DNA of 64,000 nt, taken from positions 20,624,098-20,688,097 of the forward strand of contig CM065297.1 of the NCBI GenBank assembly GCA_032871835.1, in the 5' to 3' direction. Numbering within the stretch: the first letter of the stretch is position 1; the number at the start of each line of letters is the position of its first letter. Shown here piece after piece: positions 36,435-47,900 of this stretch. Made by a program: the position numbers and the translations under genes. Under the pieces are notes generated by a model. It had not been told where the DNA came from. It saw only the letters and a program-made list of their open reading frames with translations, and searched no databases. This DNA comes from Dipteronia dyeriana (taxonomy: Eukaryota > Streptophyta > Magnoliopsida > Sapindales > Sapindaceae).

Positions 36435-37540
36435 GAACAAATGGTTTATGGATTTGGGCTACAGCAACCACATGTGTGGTGAGAAGGAGATGTTCACTTA
36501 GTTAGATGAATTCTTTACTCCATCAGTAAAGTTTGGGAATGACACAATGGTGCCAGTGATGGGGAAAGGTAAAATCTTTGTCACTTTGAAGGACAGATCC
36601 AGAATGCCATCTCAGATGTACTGTTTGTCCCAAACCTGCATAAAAACTTATTGAGTGTGGGATAAATTTAGAAGAAAGGATATGAAATATGGATCTATGA
36701 AGGGATTTGTACCATCAATAGTGCACAGAAAGGACTAATAGCAAAGGTAAAAATGTCACAAAACCGTTTGTTTTCGCTGCTTTTTAACTGTGATAGTTTA
36801 CCTTGCTTTAGTTCAGTGATTTGTGATCAGAATTGGTTGTGGCACATGAGGTTTGGCCATGTGAATTTTGGAAGTCTGAAACAACTAGCATTTAGGACGA
36901 TGGTTTCAAGATTACCTTCCATTAATTCTCCAGATAAAGTTTGCGAGACCTGTGTCTTGGGAAAGAAGCATAGAGACCCCGTTTCCCATAGGAAAGGCAT
37001 GGAGAGCTAGTAAGCCCTTGGAGCTGGTGCATTCCAATTTATGCTCATTGGAGGTTCTATCAAATGGAAATTCAAGGTATTTTATTACCTTTATTGACGA
37101 CTTTAGCAGGAAAGCTTAGGTGTATTTCTTACAACAGAAGTCGGATGCTTGTGATGTCTTTAAAAGATTTAAGGCAAACATTGAGAATCGGTGTGGCAGA
37201 TCTATCAAAACTTTAAGAACGGATAAAGGCATAAAATATATTTTCTGTGATGGTTTCTTGCAGAAACATTACATTAATCATCAGATGACATATAGATACA
37301 CTCCTCAGCAAAATGGAGTAGCTGAAAGGAAGAATAGAACAATCATGGATATGATCAGGTGTATGTTGAACTTGAAGAATTTACCCAAAGGTTTTGGGGG
37401 TGATACAGTTGCATGTGCGTTCTGTTTGTTGAACATGTGCCCTACTAGAAGTGTTCTCGGAAAGACTCCACAGGAAACTTGGACTCGACGAAAACCCAAT
37501 ATTGGACATCTACGAGTGTTCAGTTGTATTTGATATGCTC
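36435..37540 (+). pseudogene. Copia protease, pre-integrase and integrase, broken
   Basis: The protease region reads FMDLGYSNHMCGEKEMF, where the usual DSG active site is DLG, and it contains stops. The pre-integrase HHCC zinc domain (MRFGHVNFGSLKQL ... CETCVLGKKH) is at 36753-37010. The integrase core keeps FITFIDDFSRK, TLRTDKGIKY (second Asp) and PQQNGVAERKNRT (Glu). Stops at 37008, 37119 and 37533 break the frame. Confidence 0.85.
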
Positions 37541-38028
37541 ATGTACCTGATGTTTTGAGGAAGAAGCTTGATAATAATGCAAACAAGTGCATTTTCCTTG
37601 TCTACAGTCAGATGACAAAGGGTCCATTATCTGGAAAGGTAATTATCAGTTAAGACATTACCTTTGATGAGCAAGACTGTTGGGATTGGTCTAGTGGTAA
37701 GGGGAGCTCTTCAAATGCTAATGTTGATCTGGAAGAGATTGGTCAGGAGGAACCTACCCCTGTGACATCACCACTTGGTGTAACTCTATATCCAGGAGAA
37801 TCTTCCAGTCGTCCGCAACGCCAACGGATCTTACCAGCTCGTTTGCAGGATTGTGTTCTAAGTAATGACGACTACCCAATTGATGAAGACACTACAAGAA
37901 TTTTTGTCTTTCCCTATAAGCCATTTTTGTGGGGAAATATCGAAATTCATAGGGAAATGTATTACATGACGAAAAAATTCATCGATAAATTCGTGAGGAC
38001 ATCATGGTCAGAAAAGGTTTTAAATTAA
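37541..38028 (+). pseudogene. Copia post-integrase linker
   Basis: Continues with VPDVLRKKLDNNANKCIFLV-like sequence and an acidic linker, ending in SSRPQRQRILPARLQDCVL, the region that in copia elements precedes the RT. The frame then runs into unrelated DNA at about 38030. Confidence 0.7.
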
Positions 38029-38029
38029 T

Positions 38030-38350
38030 CCGCCGTCTGGCCACAGTCGATCCGTCGACCGACCACCCCACCGGCCCACCTTTGATGATAATGACAATTA
38101 ATTGTCATTATGAGGTATTGAACTTGCAACCTCATATATTAAAGTGGTAAGCCTTTACCGTCTGACTACAACATTTGATTTGTTAATAATTGCACAATAA
38201 ATTTGAGTTGTTAGGTATTAAAAAAAAAACTTGTTAGATAAATTTAAATTTATTCAACTAAATTTGAATGACAAACATATATTGAAAAATATTTATTCGA
38301 TTGCAAATCGGGTTTGGTGATAATGTTTTTTCATTGACAAAAAAATCCAG
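38030..38350. other. Foreign segment replacing the copia RT
   Basis: Where about 2 kb of RT and RNase H should lie there are about 320 bp of unrelated sequence, starting with GC-richer CCGTCTGGCCACAGTCGATCC. It includes GAACTTGCAACCTC...AGTGGTAAGCC, which looks like the reverse of a tRNA-like SINE head. Confidence 0.6.
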
Positions 38351-38359
38351 TTTTTCATA

Positions 38360-38557
38360 GTAGAAGTAAGCATATTGACATCAAGTTTCATTTCATTCGA
38401 GACTTGGTAAAGGACAACAAGATCATGATTGAGTACTGTTGTTCCGAGGAACAGCTTGTAGACATATTCACGAAGCAGCTCAAGGTCGATTCATTTCTAA
38501 AACTGAAGGAAACTTTGGGCATTATAAGTTATGGAAAACTTGGTTTAACGGGAGCTA
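38360..38557 (+). pseudogene. Copia RNase H C-terminal tail
   Basis: SKHIDIKFHFIRDLVKDN then EEQLVDIFTKQLKVDSFLKL, the conserved end of copia pol, terminating at the 3' LTR edge. Confidence 0.8.
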
Positions 38558-38773
38558 TGTAGGATTTAAACCAAGTAGTTGTTAGATGTTTGTGGTTGGC
38601 AGTTGGAGCAGTATTAATAATGTTAGTAAGTTGTTGATTAGTTGTTAATAAGTGTTTGCATTTACGAGTGTTAGGATTTCCAACATATATATATAAAGGT
38701 TGATACATTTTCATTTTAAGACAACTCAATTAATACAAAAAATTTAGTTTCTACAAATTGATAGTTGTTCACA
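38558..38773 (+). repeat. Copia 3' LTR (216 bp)
   Basis: TGTAGGATTTAAACC...GTTGTTCACA. It is preceded by AACGGGAGCTA, a worn polypurine tract. Confidence 0.75.
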
Positions 38774-38782
38774 TATTTGTTG

Positions 38783-38855
38783 GTCGAGACTTCAAGACTT
38801 TAAGTCATTGATTTTAACATGTTTTGTTGGACCAACTGTTTCATTTGAGTTCTCT
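38783..38855 (+). repeat. 73-bp direct repeat flanking copia, right copy
   Basis: Matches 34349-34421 along its whole length with about four differences. It starts 9 bp after the 3' LTR. Confidence 0.85.
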
Positions 38856-40087
38856 CAAATACAAAAAAATTAAACAGAAGAAAAATTTAATGAATTTGAT
38901 TAAATAAATCATATTTTGATTTTTTAAAAATATTACATTGATTCGAGATTTAAAAATAAGTGTCAGACTCGAAACCACAACCTGATAATGTATGTGTAAG
39001 GGTCAAACCTCTAGACAACCCTTATCTTGTATCATATTTCAAAAGTTTTGAAATAATATTTCTCATTTTGTTAAAATTAAATAATAATAATATTAACCAA
39101 CTAAATATGTTTATCAAGTTAATATCTTAATTGTACTTGTTAGAATTGAATTCTTTAATAAATTCAAATTTATTTTGATCAACAAACTGAAGAAATATTA
39201 AATAATAAAATAATATCACTAACCAACCTTTTTTTTATCAAGTAATTGACGTGTTAATAGGACTTGCTAGCTAGAATTTGAATTCTTCATATATTTCAAA
39301 TTTAATTTTGATCAACAATAGTATACAAAATACTCCTGGAAATATTAATAATTAATTATTGAAAATGATTTTTCATTATATATAAGATTGTGATCATGGT
39401 TTTTTTTTTAAATCTAAGAATCAATATTCTTTGTTTTATTTCTGATATATATATTCTTTTTATTTATATTTTTGTGTACGGTAAGATACCGTTTGAACCT
39501 GTCAATACTGTTTGAACCTATCAATTTCCTTTTATTTTCTTAAATAGTTGGATATCACCGGTTACATACCCTTACGCTGTTTACACGTGTCAGGAAAATC
39601 CGCACGCATACTTTTATTAAAGGGAAAAGATTGTTTTACCCCATGACGTTTACCCTATTAGAAATGTGAGGATAATGCTTGACCATATTGGCCAGTCTTC
39701 CTCTTGAAACGATAATAATATTGAAATACCCCATTCAGTTAGCTTTTTGAGATCCTGTCTTAACTCTGACAATTTTCAGTGGGTAAATTGACCAAAATGC
39801 CCCTAATGCCTTTAAAACCAGATTACAAGTGTAGCAAATGTGAATATACAATTTTACCCTCAAATTAAAACCGTTGAGAGTAAAACACAACGGCTACATT
39901 CCTATCTTTATAAACCTGCATGCCTCATTCCAAAACCAACCATTCACATACATTTCAAACATCAATTCCATTGTATTCACACACATTTTAAACACCATTC
40001 ACAGATACACAACACAACTCTATATATCCATTCTTTTTGAAACACACAATCAACCATTCATAAATATTTCCACCACTGTGACCAACT
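38856..40087. other. Intergenic region with SINE-like remnant and GRF-gene promoter area
   Basis: Near 38970-39030 the reverse strand reads TCTAGAGGTTTGACCC...GGTTGTGGTTTCGAGTC, resembling tRNA A and B boxes of a SINE head. Repeated AAATTTATTTTGATCAACAA blocks occur at about 39165 and 39300. The last 200 bp lead into the GRF-like gene. No coding region is supported. Confidence 0.45.
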
Positions 40088-40546
40088 ATGGAAGGAAGTT
40101 CAAACTCGATAATTAAAGAAAACAATTTCAATGGTGGAGTTGTGGTTTTCAAAAACAAATTATGCAGATGTAGTATAAAGGTAGGGGTTAGAATCTCAGA
40201 TTCAATTGAAAACCTAGGTAAGTTATAATTTTTCTGTGAAAAAAAACAATGCAAGTTTTTTAAATGGTGGCAACTAGAGAAAACAGAAGGTATGGAAAGT
40301 TTGCAATCTCATGAAGAACTCAACAGAAATTTAACATAAATGGGATTGCTAAATGCAAGGATGCATAGACTTGAATCAAGTCTAAATGGAACTATGCAAA
40401 ACTTGGAAAGAAGTTTAAATCAGAGAATGCAAAACCTAGAAAGGAATTATGGATACAAGTTTCAATCAGAGATGATAATGCTAGCTAATATGCTACTTTT
40501 TGGTCTCTCCATATATGTGTTTTATGTTAGTTTGATGAATATGTAA
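40088..40546 (+). pseudogene. GRF-type zinc finger plus coiled coil protein, broken
   Basis: From ATG at 40088 one frame gives a GRF-like zinc finger (LCRCSIKVGVRISD...ENLGK...FFCEKKQCKFFKWW), then a coiled coil with repeated MQNLERSLNQRM heptads and a C-terminal membrane segment (ANMLLFGLSIYVFYVSLMNM). In-frame TAA codons at 40226-40228 (where GRF proteins usually have Tyr) and 40337-40339 break it. The layout GRF finger, coiled coil, short hydrophobic tail is common in plant genomes, often near MULEs. It faces the minus-strand MULE transposase 650 bp away, so it may be a passenger gene of that element. Role unknown. Confidence 0.7.
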
Positions 40547-41189
40547 TGTACTTGACCTATGTAATTTTAATTATCCATTATCAAAAAAACTAAAAATAAA
40601 TAAGTCACATACATAAATAAACTTGAGCACATAACCATTCATCAAAAGTACCAAACCTTTTACTGCAAGATATCAATGTTTAATAGCATAACTGACACTA
40701 ACAATTACCAAAATAGTGCAAACACTTGAGAGTTGCTACGAAACACTAACAGTTGCTACAATATTGCATGCAACACTAACAATTGCTACCAAAATACTGC
40801 ATGTAACATACTAACATTGAAACTAATAGTTGCTACCATTGCTTGCAACATTAACACTAACAGTTGAGATCCTGAGTCAGTTGGGATTGCGGTTGAGTCT
40901 GAACCTATGTGGGTTGTAAGGAACCAATATCTGTCTTTCCTTTTTGTGCCCTTTGTCTATGTACAATAATATTAAACGGCCTCAAATAAGAATTCCATTA
41001 ATTTAATCAAATATGCATGCAATAAATAGTGTGGTTGAGTACAAACCTTAGTGGGAGGCTGTGAAGAAGTGACACCAAATTGTGATTGTGAAGAGGAGAC
41101 ACTAACATCAATATTTTTTTTTACTTGAAACCTTGTTTCTCTGTAAACAAATAAAGACACAAATTTTATTAAAATAAAATAAAACCATT
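40547..41189. repeat. Spacer with AACACTAACAGTTGCTAC repeats
   Basis: Between the convergent GRF and transposase pseudogenes. At 40690-40870 a short motif (ACACTAACAGTTGCTACNA) recurs about six times. No ORF is supported. Confidence 0.65.
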
Positions 41190-43710
41190 TTTTTTATAAA
41201 AAAAAACTGGCAACCAACATTTTAGTTACCTTGGTAACTGTAGCAGTGATCTCACTTTTCCAAGACCTAGAGTTATGGCCAGGCTGTCTACAATTACCAC
41301 ACACAACAGTTCCAATCTTACCTGCTTTTTGTTTCTCACCAGATTCCCTCTTCCTTATAAGCCTTGGTCTTCCTACCAACCTTTTCAATGGTAGTGCATC
41401 CACAGATGTTGTTTCAAGATCAGCCCATACACATAAGTCTGGAACGGGATGGATCATAGAACTGTAGGTTCTTTGATAGGCAGACTTGGACAACATTGAG
41501 TCAATATATTCAACTAAGTTGGCCTTATCACCATTAACTCCAAAATGGCATCTAGTCCCTGCTAATGCATGACTGCATGACACCTCACTAACCTGTCATT
41601 GACCATACTCATAAGTTTTTTCAGGTAAGTTGGCAGTGGATGCCCTACCTACACCCAAAATTTCCCCCACCTGAAATGTATAGTCCTAAGAATTCTACTC
41701 TCCTCACCGTTTTTCAAAATCTTCTTGTTTACAGATGGTGGCATATCAATTTTTCATGTGTTGCACTCGTCTTTCCTTAATTAGAATTTACTCATCACTA
41801 GTCTTCTAATGAATTTCATCAATTGTAAATAGGTGCTAGGCCAAAAATCCTTCAGTATACTATTGAATGCTTCTGTCATGTTGTTAGTCACACTTTCACG
41901 TTTGATTGAAAGATCAAATGCATGCCTAGACCAATGACTGGGTTATATTTCAGCTAGGTATTTCATTGTCTTAGGATTGATACAACCTATCTCTGTCAAA
42001 CATTTCTTACATTCATACATATCAGCTGTCTTAGCTGCTCTCCAGAATAGGTTCTTTAATTTCTGTCCACCATATGATGTCCTAAATTTAGCATAAATAT
42101 GTCATGCACAGTACCTGATTAACAAAAAAATAGTCCATTACATAAAATAGTTAATATCAAACTAGTATAAAATAGTGAAATTGGAATGTATTAGCAATAT
42201 ACCTAATGCTTACACGTGGCCATTGCATCTTCAAAGCACCAATGACCCCCCTTATGCCTGTCACTCATGAAACAAATTGGCTTGACATCAGGATACCTAA
42301 GAAAAACTCTCAATTGCTCCAGAAATCATGACCATCTGAGAAATGTTTCTCCTTCACATATGCAATAAGTCACTGGGTACAAACCACTGTTTGCATCTAA
42401 AGCAATTGCTAACAGCAGGACTTCTCCACATGGACCCTTCAAATGACACACATCGATACCGAGGAAAGGCCTGCATCCCTCCAAGAAACCCTTCATTTGT
42501 GCTTCAAAGCTGACAAACATCCTTTAGAAGGTTATGGTCTTATCCAGGAGGTGAATGTATGCTGTTGATCCAGGATTGCATTGCTGCACCATAATTGCAT
42601 ATGCTCTAAGATGCTGAATGCATGCCTCATGCTCTTTCAACAACTTCTGTAATGCCCTCTTTTTGGCCTTGTACAGTCTTTGTGTATCAACTATAACATT
42701 GAATTGGTCTCTTAACAGATCAGAGATCACACCTGTTTGGATTCCAAGATTACTTATCACAAGAGCCTGGAACTTCCCAGCTATCCACTTATATCTTGCC
42801 TCTTTAATTTTATATATCCTATGGCAAGTATGCTTATTCTTGTAGGTCTTCACTTGCATTGTTGTATTATCACCAAAATTCGAAGCATGAATCCTCCATG
42901 GACAACCCTTGGCATACATACCCACGTTAGCCTATTTTTATCATTCTTCACATTAGTAAAGTTAAAATCCTCATAAATAGCAAAATCAGTAAACAATGAC
43001 CTTAAGGTGTAAACAATGTCATGTGTCTGTCCAACCTCAAACCTGATTGGACATCCTACCAGTTGCTTAAATGTGTTGCTCTTTATCACCCTAGTCAGTT
43101 TAGCATCAGAAACCTCATCACTTGAGTCACTACAGTAGTCATCATCACTATTAGATTGGTACCCTTCAAATAAATCCTGGTATTCATCTGTATCCTCACA
43201 CACTTCCTTAGGAACCTTAGGTACCACAAGTACTGCCCTCATACCAGGAGACGTATCATCACCAGACTCATCACCTAACCCAACTACATCTTCATTATCA
43301 CCAGACTCTAACCCAACTTGATCTTCATTATCACCCTCATTATTACCAAACAAATTGCTCAAAACCAGTAAAATCTACATATGGGATGTCACCCATGAAC
43401 CTAGAAGGTGTACTAGAAGAGGCCTCTACATCTAGTGCAACAGGGATATATGGTTTCTTTTCTATTTCAAACATTATTTTAGTCTGCTTATGTTCACCAA
43501 ACCACCCAAAGACTTCCAAGATGTCATTGTCACTACACACCAATTTCTTCTCACTTAGTAATCATCTTCAGGCACTTTGTCAGTATCGTTTTGTTTTTTA
43601 GACAAAGTATGCAACAAAACTATCTTACTGATGTGGTCAGCATCACAAGTACCAAGCTCAACCACCCTAGTATTGATAGTAACATATATTTGAAAAATAT
43701 CCAGACCCAT
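41190..43710 (-). pseudogene. Second MULE transposase, multiply broken
   Basis: Minus-strand order: start-like MGLDIFQIYVTINTRV (about 43709); acidic linker (43543-43100); MuDR-type N-terminal domain with KGCPWRIHASN and HTCHRIYK (42925-42780); DDE core start FLEGCRPFLGIDVCHLKGPC (about 42480); core/helix region VTNNMTEAFNSILKDFWP (about 41890); SWIM finger end VSCSHALAG (about 41580); C-terminal VGRPRLIRKRES and a zinc knuckle CGNCRQPGHNSRSW whose last Cys is Trp. Frameshifts occur near 43350, 42900 and 42522 and throughout 41590-42320. Terminal repeats were not located. Confidence 0.85.
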
Positions 43711-44923
43711 AGAAACTATGAAAAAAAAAAACATACAACATACATCAATATCAAACATCAAATATAAATATATCAAATCAAATATATATATATATACACA
43801 CACACACACATAATAGATTGATACAAACGCAACCCTAACTTTCAGACTTATCAGACAAGAATATCATAAAACATTAACTTGAGTATACATAAATATCAAA
43901 ACTTTAACATATGTTACATAATCAAACCTATATACATAAATATCAAAAAACATTAACATAAATTAGACAAAACCAAATAACTTGAGTACACCATATAAAA
44001 CCCTAGTTTTTTAGTAAACAAAGTTAGAAATCGAATTTGATACATGATTACACCATATTTCATGTATAACTACCATTAACAAGTTAGTTGCACCATCAAT
44101 TTGACAGGTGACAACTACAAAACCAGAAACCCTAACTTTCTTAACAAACAAACCCTAAATCATGGATGATTGGAAAACGACCTTTGTCAAAAGCAACCAT
44201 GCATGTGAATTCATGTATAACAACAATAAACTCTTCATTTACACCATAAATTTAAGAGATAGCAACTGCAAACAAAAAACCCTCAATTTTGTTACCATAG
44301 AAACCCTAAATTTTATAAAAAAAAAATTGGACGATAAACAAGAAAATCCCTATCAACTGCAACCATGCATGCAAATCACTATAGAATCAGTGAAAAATAG
44401 AACTAGGTTGAATATAAAAACCTTTGCTTCAAAACGAAAGAAGATTTGCTTCTTCGATTAAAGGTGCTTCCAAAAACCCTCTTTCACTAGGTTGAATCGG
44501 AATGAAAGGAAAGGAAACAAATGAAATATTAATAGGGTTAGTTTTGGGATTTGAAAAAATTCATTAACTTTTGATTCATTTCCCTTCTTTTCCGTCCAAT
44601 TTTGGTGAGTAACTAAATTGTGTAAAACAAGAGGAGCTATTCTCTTGGTTTCCCTTTATCATTTCCTTTCCTTTTCATTTAACAATCCAAACAAAATATA
44701 AGAAATCCACCCATATCATCTCCTTTCCTTTCTCTCATATTCCATCAAACCAATAGTGCGTGATTTTATATGCATTATTACTATGTCATACCCTAAAATC
44801 ACAAAAAAAAAAGAGCACATAAGCTGAACATGTTTCATTGATTATGTAAATGATAGCAGATGAACCAATTTTGAGGTGATATCTCCTGCGTCAATTATAT
44901 ATTGCTTAGGACTGAGTTTTATC
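43711..44923. other. Non-coding region between MULE and VPS37-like gene
   Basis: Holds a compound (AT)n(AC)n run at 43780-43812 and direct near-repeats around 44160 and 44310 (CAACCATGCATGYRAATCA). A GAAAGGAAAGGAAA purine stretch near 44498 is mirrored by CCTTTCCTTTTCATT near 44667, possibly old terminal repeats. A 99-codon ORF at 44162 has no recognised domain. The promoter of the VPS37-like gene should lie in the right part. Confidence 0.4.
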
Positions 44924-47900
44924 ATGTCTGCTTATAGGAGTTCACAGGAGCAACAAGCTGAGCCATGCCTACAGGATGCTGCTTCACAGTCTTGGTACCC
45001 TCAATCTGTAGTCTCTCCAAATTCTTTCCGTCTTTTAACTCCCGATAGCAGCTCTTCTAGCAGCTACAGTTTACAAAGGCCTACAGAACATCCACAGACC
45101 CTGTCGTCACATGTTTCACCAGGCGAAGCTGCAGGTGTTATTGCACTGTTAAAGGACAAAAGGTGAGGCACTTGATGCTCTAACTCCGTATTCTTATTAT
45201 ATTGTTAGTGTATTTCAACTCTACACATGTTTCCCATTGAATCTTTTTTTTTGGAAGTTATTGATACTTTGTCCTTATGATTAACACCTATATTGTTACT
45301 ACATGATTATTAGTTTTTTATTTGTATTGCCTGTTTGGCTTACAATTTGGATGAAGGAACTTGTGTTTGTAATTCTCATTTTATTTTCTCACATTTGATA
45401 CCATGAGTGCATGTGAGTCATGTACTACATAAAAAAGTAAGTGCATGAATCTAGAATGTTGTGATTTTAGGCTGCCCACCTTAAGTAATTTGCTACAGCA
45501 TGTTGTTTAATTTGATTTTCCAAGTCATCTAAACCCTACTTATGAAAGTGATAATGGAGATACTTGTCATGCATTGGACAAAAGAATATAGGCCTTCCAA
45601 ATAAGTTTAAGAATTTCAAAAATCTAAATAAATGTGAAAAGAGGATCCACGATTATATCATAGTTATATAGTTATATTACTTACCAAGTGCCATGCATGT
45701 AGGATTGATGAGTTGCTTGTATTCATGTCTTTTTAATGCATGTGATATCTTTCTTTAAAAAAAAATGCATGTGATCATTTGCTTCCGTATATGTGTTGGG
45801 TGTGTGGTAGAAGAGTGATAATTAATGTTGTGATAGTTCCTTTAGGGCTCGTTTGGCACGTCACATTGGATTATATTAGACTGTATTGGATTGTACTGTA
45901 TTGTATTGGACTGTATTATCATTAATACAAACTTGTGTTTGATGATGCACACTATTATATCGTCTTAGGTTATTCCTATATGGCTTTATTGTATTTTATT
46001 ATATTATAAAAATATAATATGTTTAAAAAAATACTTAAAAATTAATTTAAAATATCCTTACTATGAATAAATGAATAAATATTTTTATATAAAAAATCAA
46101 TAAAATTTAATTTAATTGAAACAAGAAATTTAAATAAATTTTTCCTATGTATTTTTGAAATTATAAAAAAATATTAACAACATTAACACATTTTATCAAT
46201 ATTCCATATTCATTGAAAAAAAAAAGAGAAAAGAAAAGTGTTCTTTCTAATACAATACATTCTAATGCAATACAATATAATACCACCAAATATAATATAT
46301 TAGTTAATACGGTGTTTGTTGAATTAAGCAATTAAAATGTACTCAAATAATACAATACAGTGTCCCAAACACTGTATTGTATTATTTGAGTACATTTTAA
46401 TTGCTTAATACAATACAATACAGCCAAACAAACAAGGCCATACTGTATTTATTTTCCGTTCCTTTAACTAATTAACAAATTGGGAGAGTCTAGAATTGTT
46501 CTGTCAAATTTTTTGATTTTTTGATTTTTTGTTTTCAATCATTTGTCATGTTTAATAGCCTAGTAAGGAAATTTTTGTTTTGATACTTGTTTATACTAGT
46601 TGTTCTTTTGTTTGGCAAACTTCTTTCACATTTGCCTTCTCTAATCAATTGCTTGTTCACTAGTGTTGATGAGTTACAGAAGCTTTTGTCAGACAAGGAT
46701 GCATACCACCAATTTTTACTTTCAGTTGATCAGGTTAAAATCCAAAATAAGGTAAGTTGCAAAAACATTTCTCTTCCTTTCTACAGGAGTATCTAAGCTT
46801 ATAATTATGCATATTGGCTTGTATATGTTTGATGTAAGTTCGTTATATATTCAATCTGCATATTTATTTTGTCTCTAGATGATTAATTTCTTGGCCATGG
46901 TAGGAAGAAGGTATTGTTTTTACTGTAGGATTGGGGGATTGGGTGGTTAGCTTCAGCTACCATCACGCACACATCACACACAATACAAACATGGTAATGA
47001 ATTCCTTTTTAGATTTAGACAAACACAAAATACAAACATGGTAATGAACACACACGGGATTGGGTGGTTAGCTTCAGCTACCATCACACACACACACATC
47101 ACACACAAAATACAAACACGGTAATGAATTCCTTTTTAGATTTACACACACACAGGGTAATGAATTCCTTTTTAGATTTACACACACACACACACAAACA
47201 AAATACAAACATGGTAATGAATACACACGGGATTGGGTGGTTAGCTTCAGCTACCATCACACACACACATATGGTAATGAATTCCTTTTTAGATTTACAA
47301 ACAAAATACAAATATGGTAATGAACACACACGGGATTGGGCGGTTGGCTTTAGCTACCATCACACACACACACACAAAATAAAAACATGGTCATGAATTC
47401 CACACACACGCAAAAAAAATACAAACATGGTAAGGAATTCGTTTTTAGATAAGTCTTCACACAAAAAAAAAATACAAACATGGTGAATTGGTAATGAATT
47501 CCTTTTTAGTTAAGTCTTTTTTTCTTGTTTTTTTTTTCAATAAGACATGATAAGGCTCCATTGATAAGTGGTTATACATTTTGTTTCCAAGTGCACGCAC
47601 ACACGTACATAGACAAAATATAAACATGGTAATGAATTCCTTTTTTGTAAATCTTCTTTCTTGTTTTTTTTTTCTCAATAAGACATGATAAAGCTCCATT
47701 GATAAGTGGTTATACATTTTGTTTCTGAGCAAAAAAAAAGATGTGGTTTATGCATTTCACTGACTTTTCACAATTGGTACCAAGCTACCAAGGGATAGGA
47801 GTAACCAGAACTACTGGCTTTTGCTTCTTTTCCAGTTTGCGCTTCAAATGTTAACTCTTGTAAAAAAGAAAATATTTCTTAAAACAAAAATGAACTTGTA

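Larger units (their letters stand above)
34448..38773 (+). mobile_element. Ty1/copia element with RT deleted
   Basis: Two similar LTRs (34448-34659 and 38558-38773) begin TGT, share GTTGTTAGATGTTTRTGGTT and end TTCACA. Next to the left LTR lies a primer-binding-like TAGTATCAGAGC (34662-34673), close to the initiator-Met tRNA site. Inside are gag, a broken protease, GAG-pre-integrase and integrase, then no RT, then an RNase H C-terminal tail. All frames are interrupted. The LTRs differ at many positions, so the insertion is old. Confidence 0.85.

Noticed and set aside
44162..44461. 99-codon ORF as a first exon of the VPS37-like gene
   Set aside because: No similarity to VPS37 N-termini, and no splice-compatible join to the exon at 44924 was convincing.
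47064..47396. 110-codon His/Thr-rich ORF
   Set aside because: A translation of the (CA)n-containing minisatellite in a VPS37 intron.
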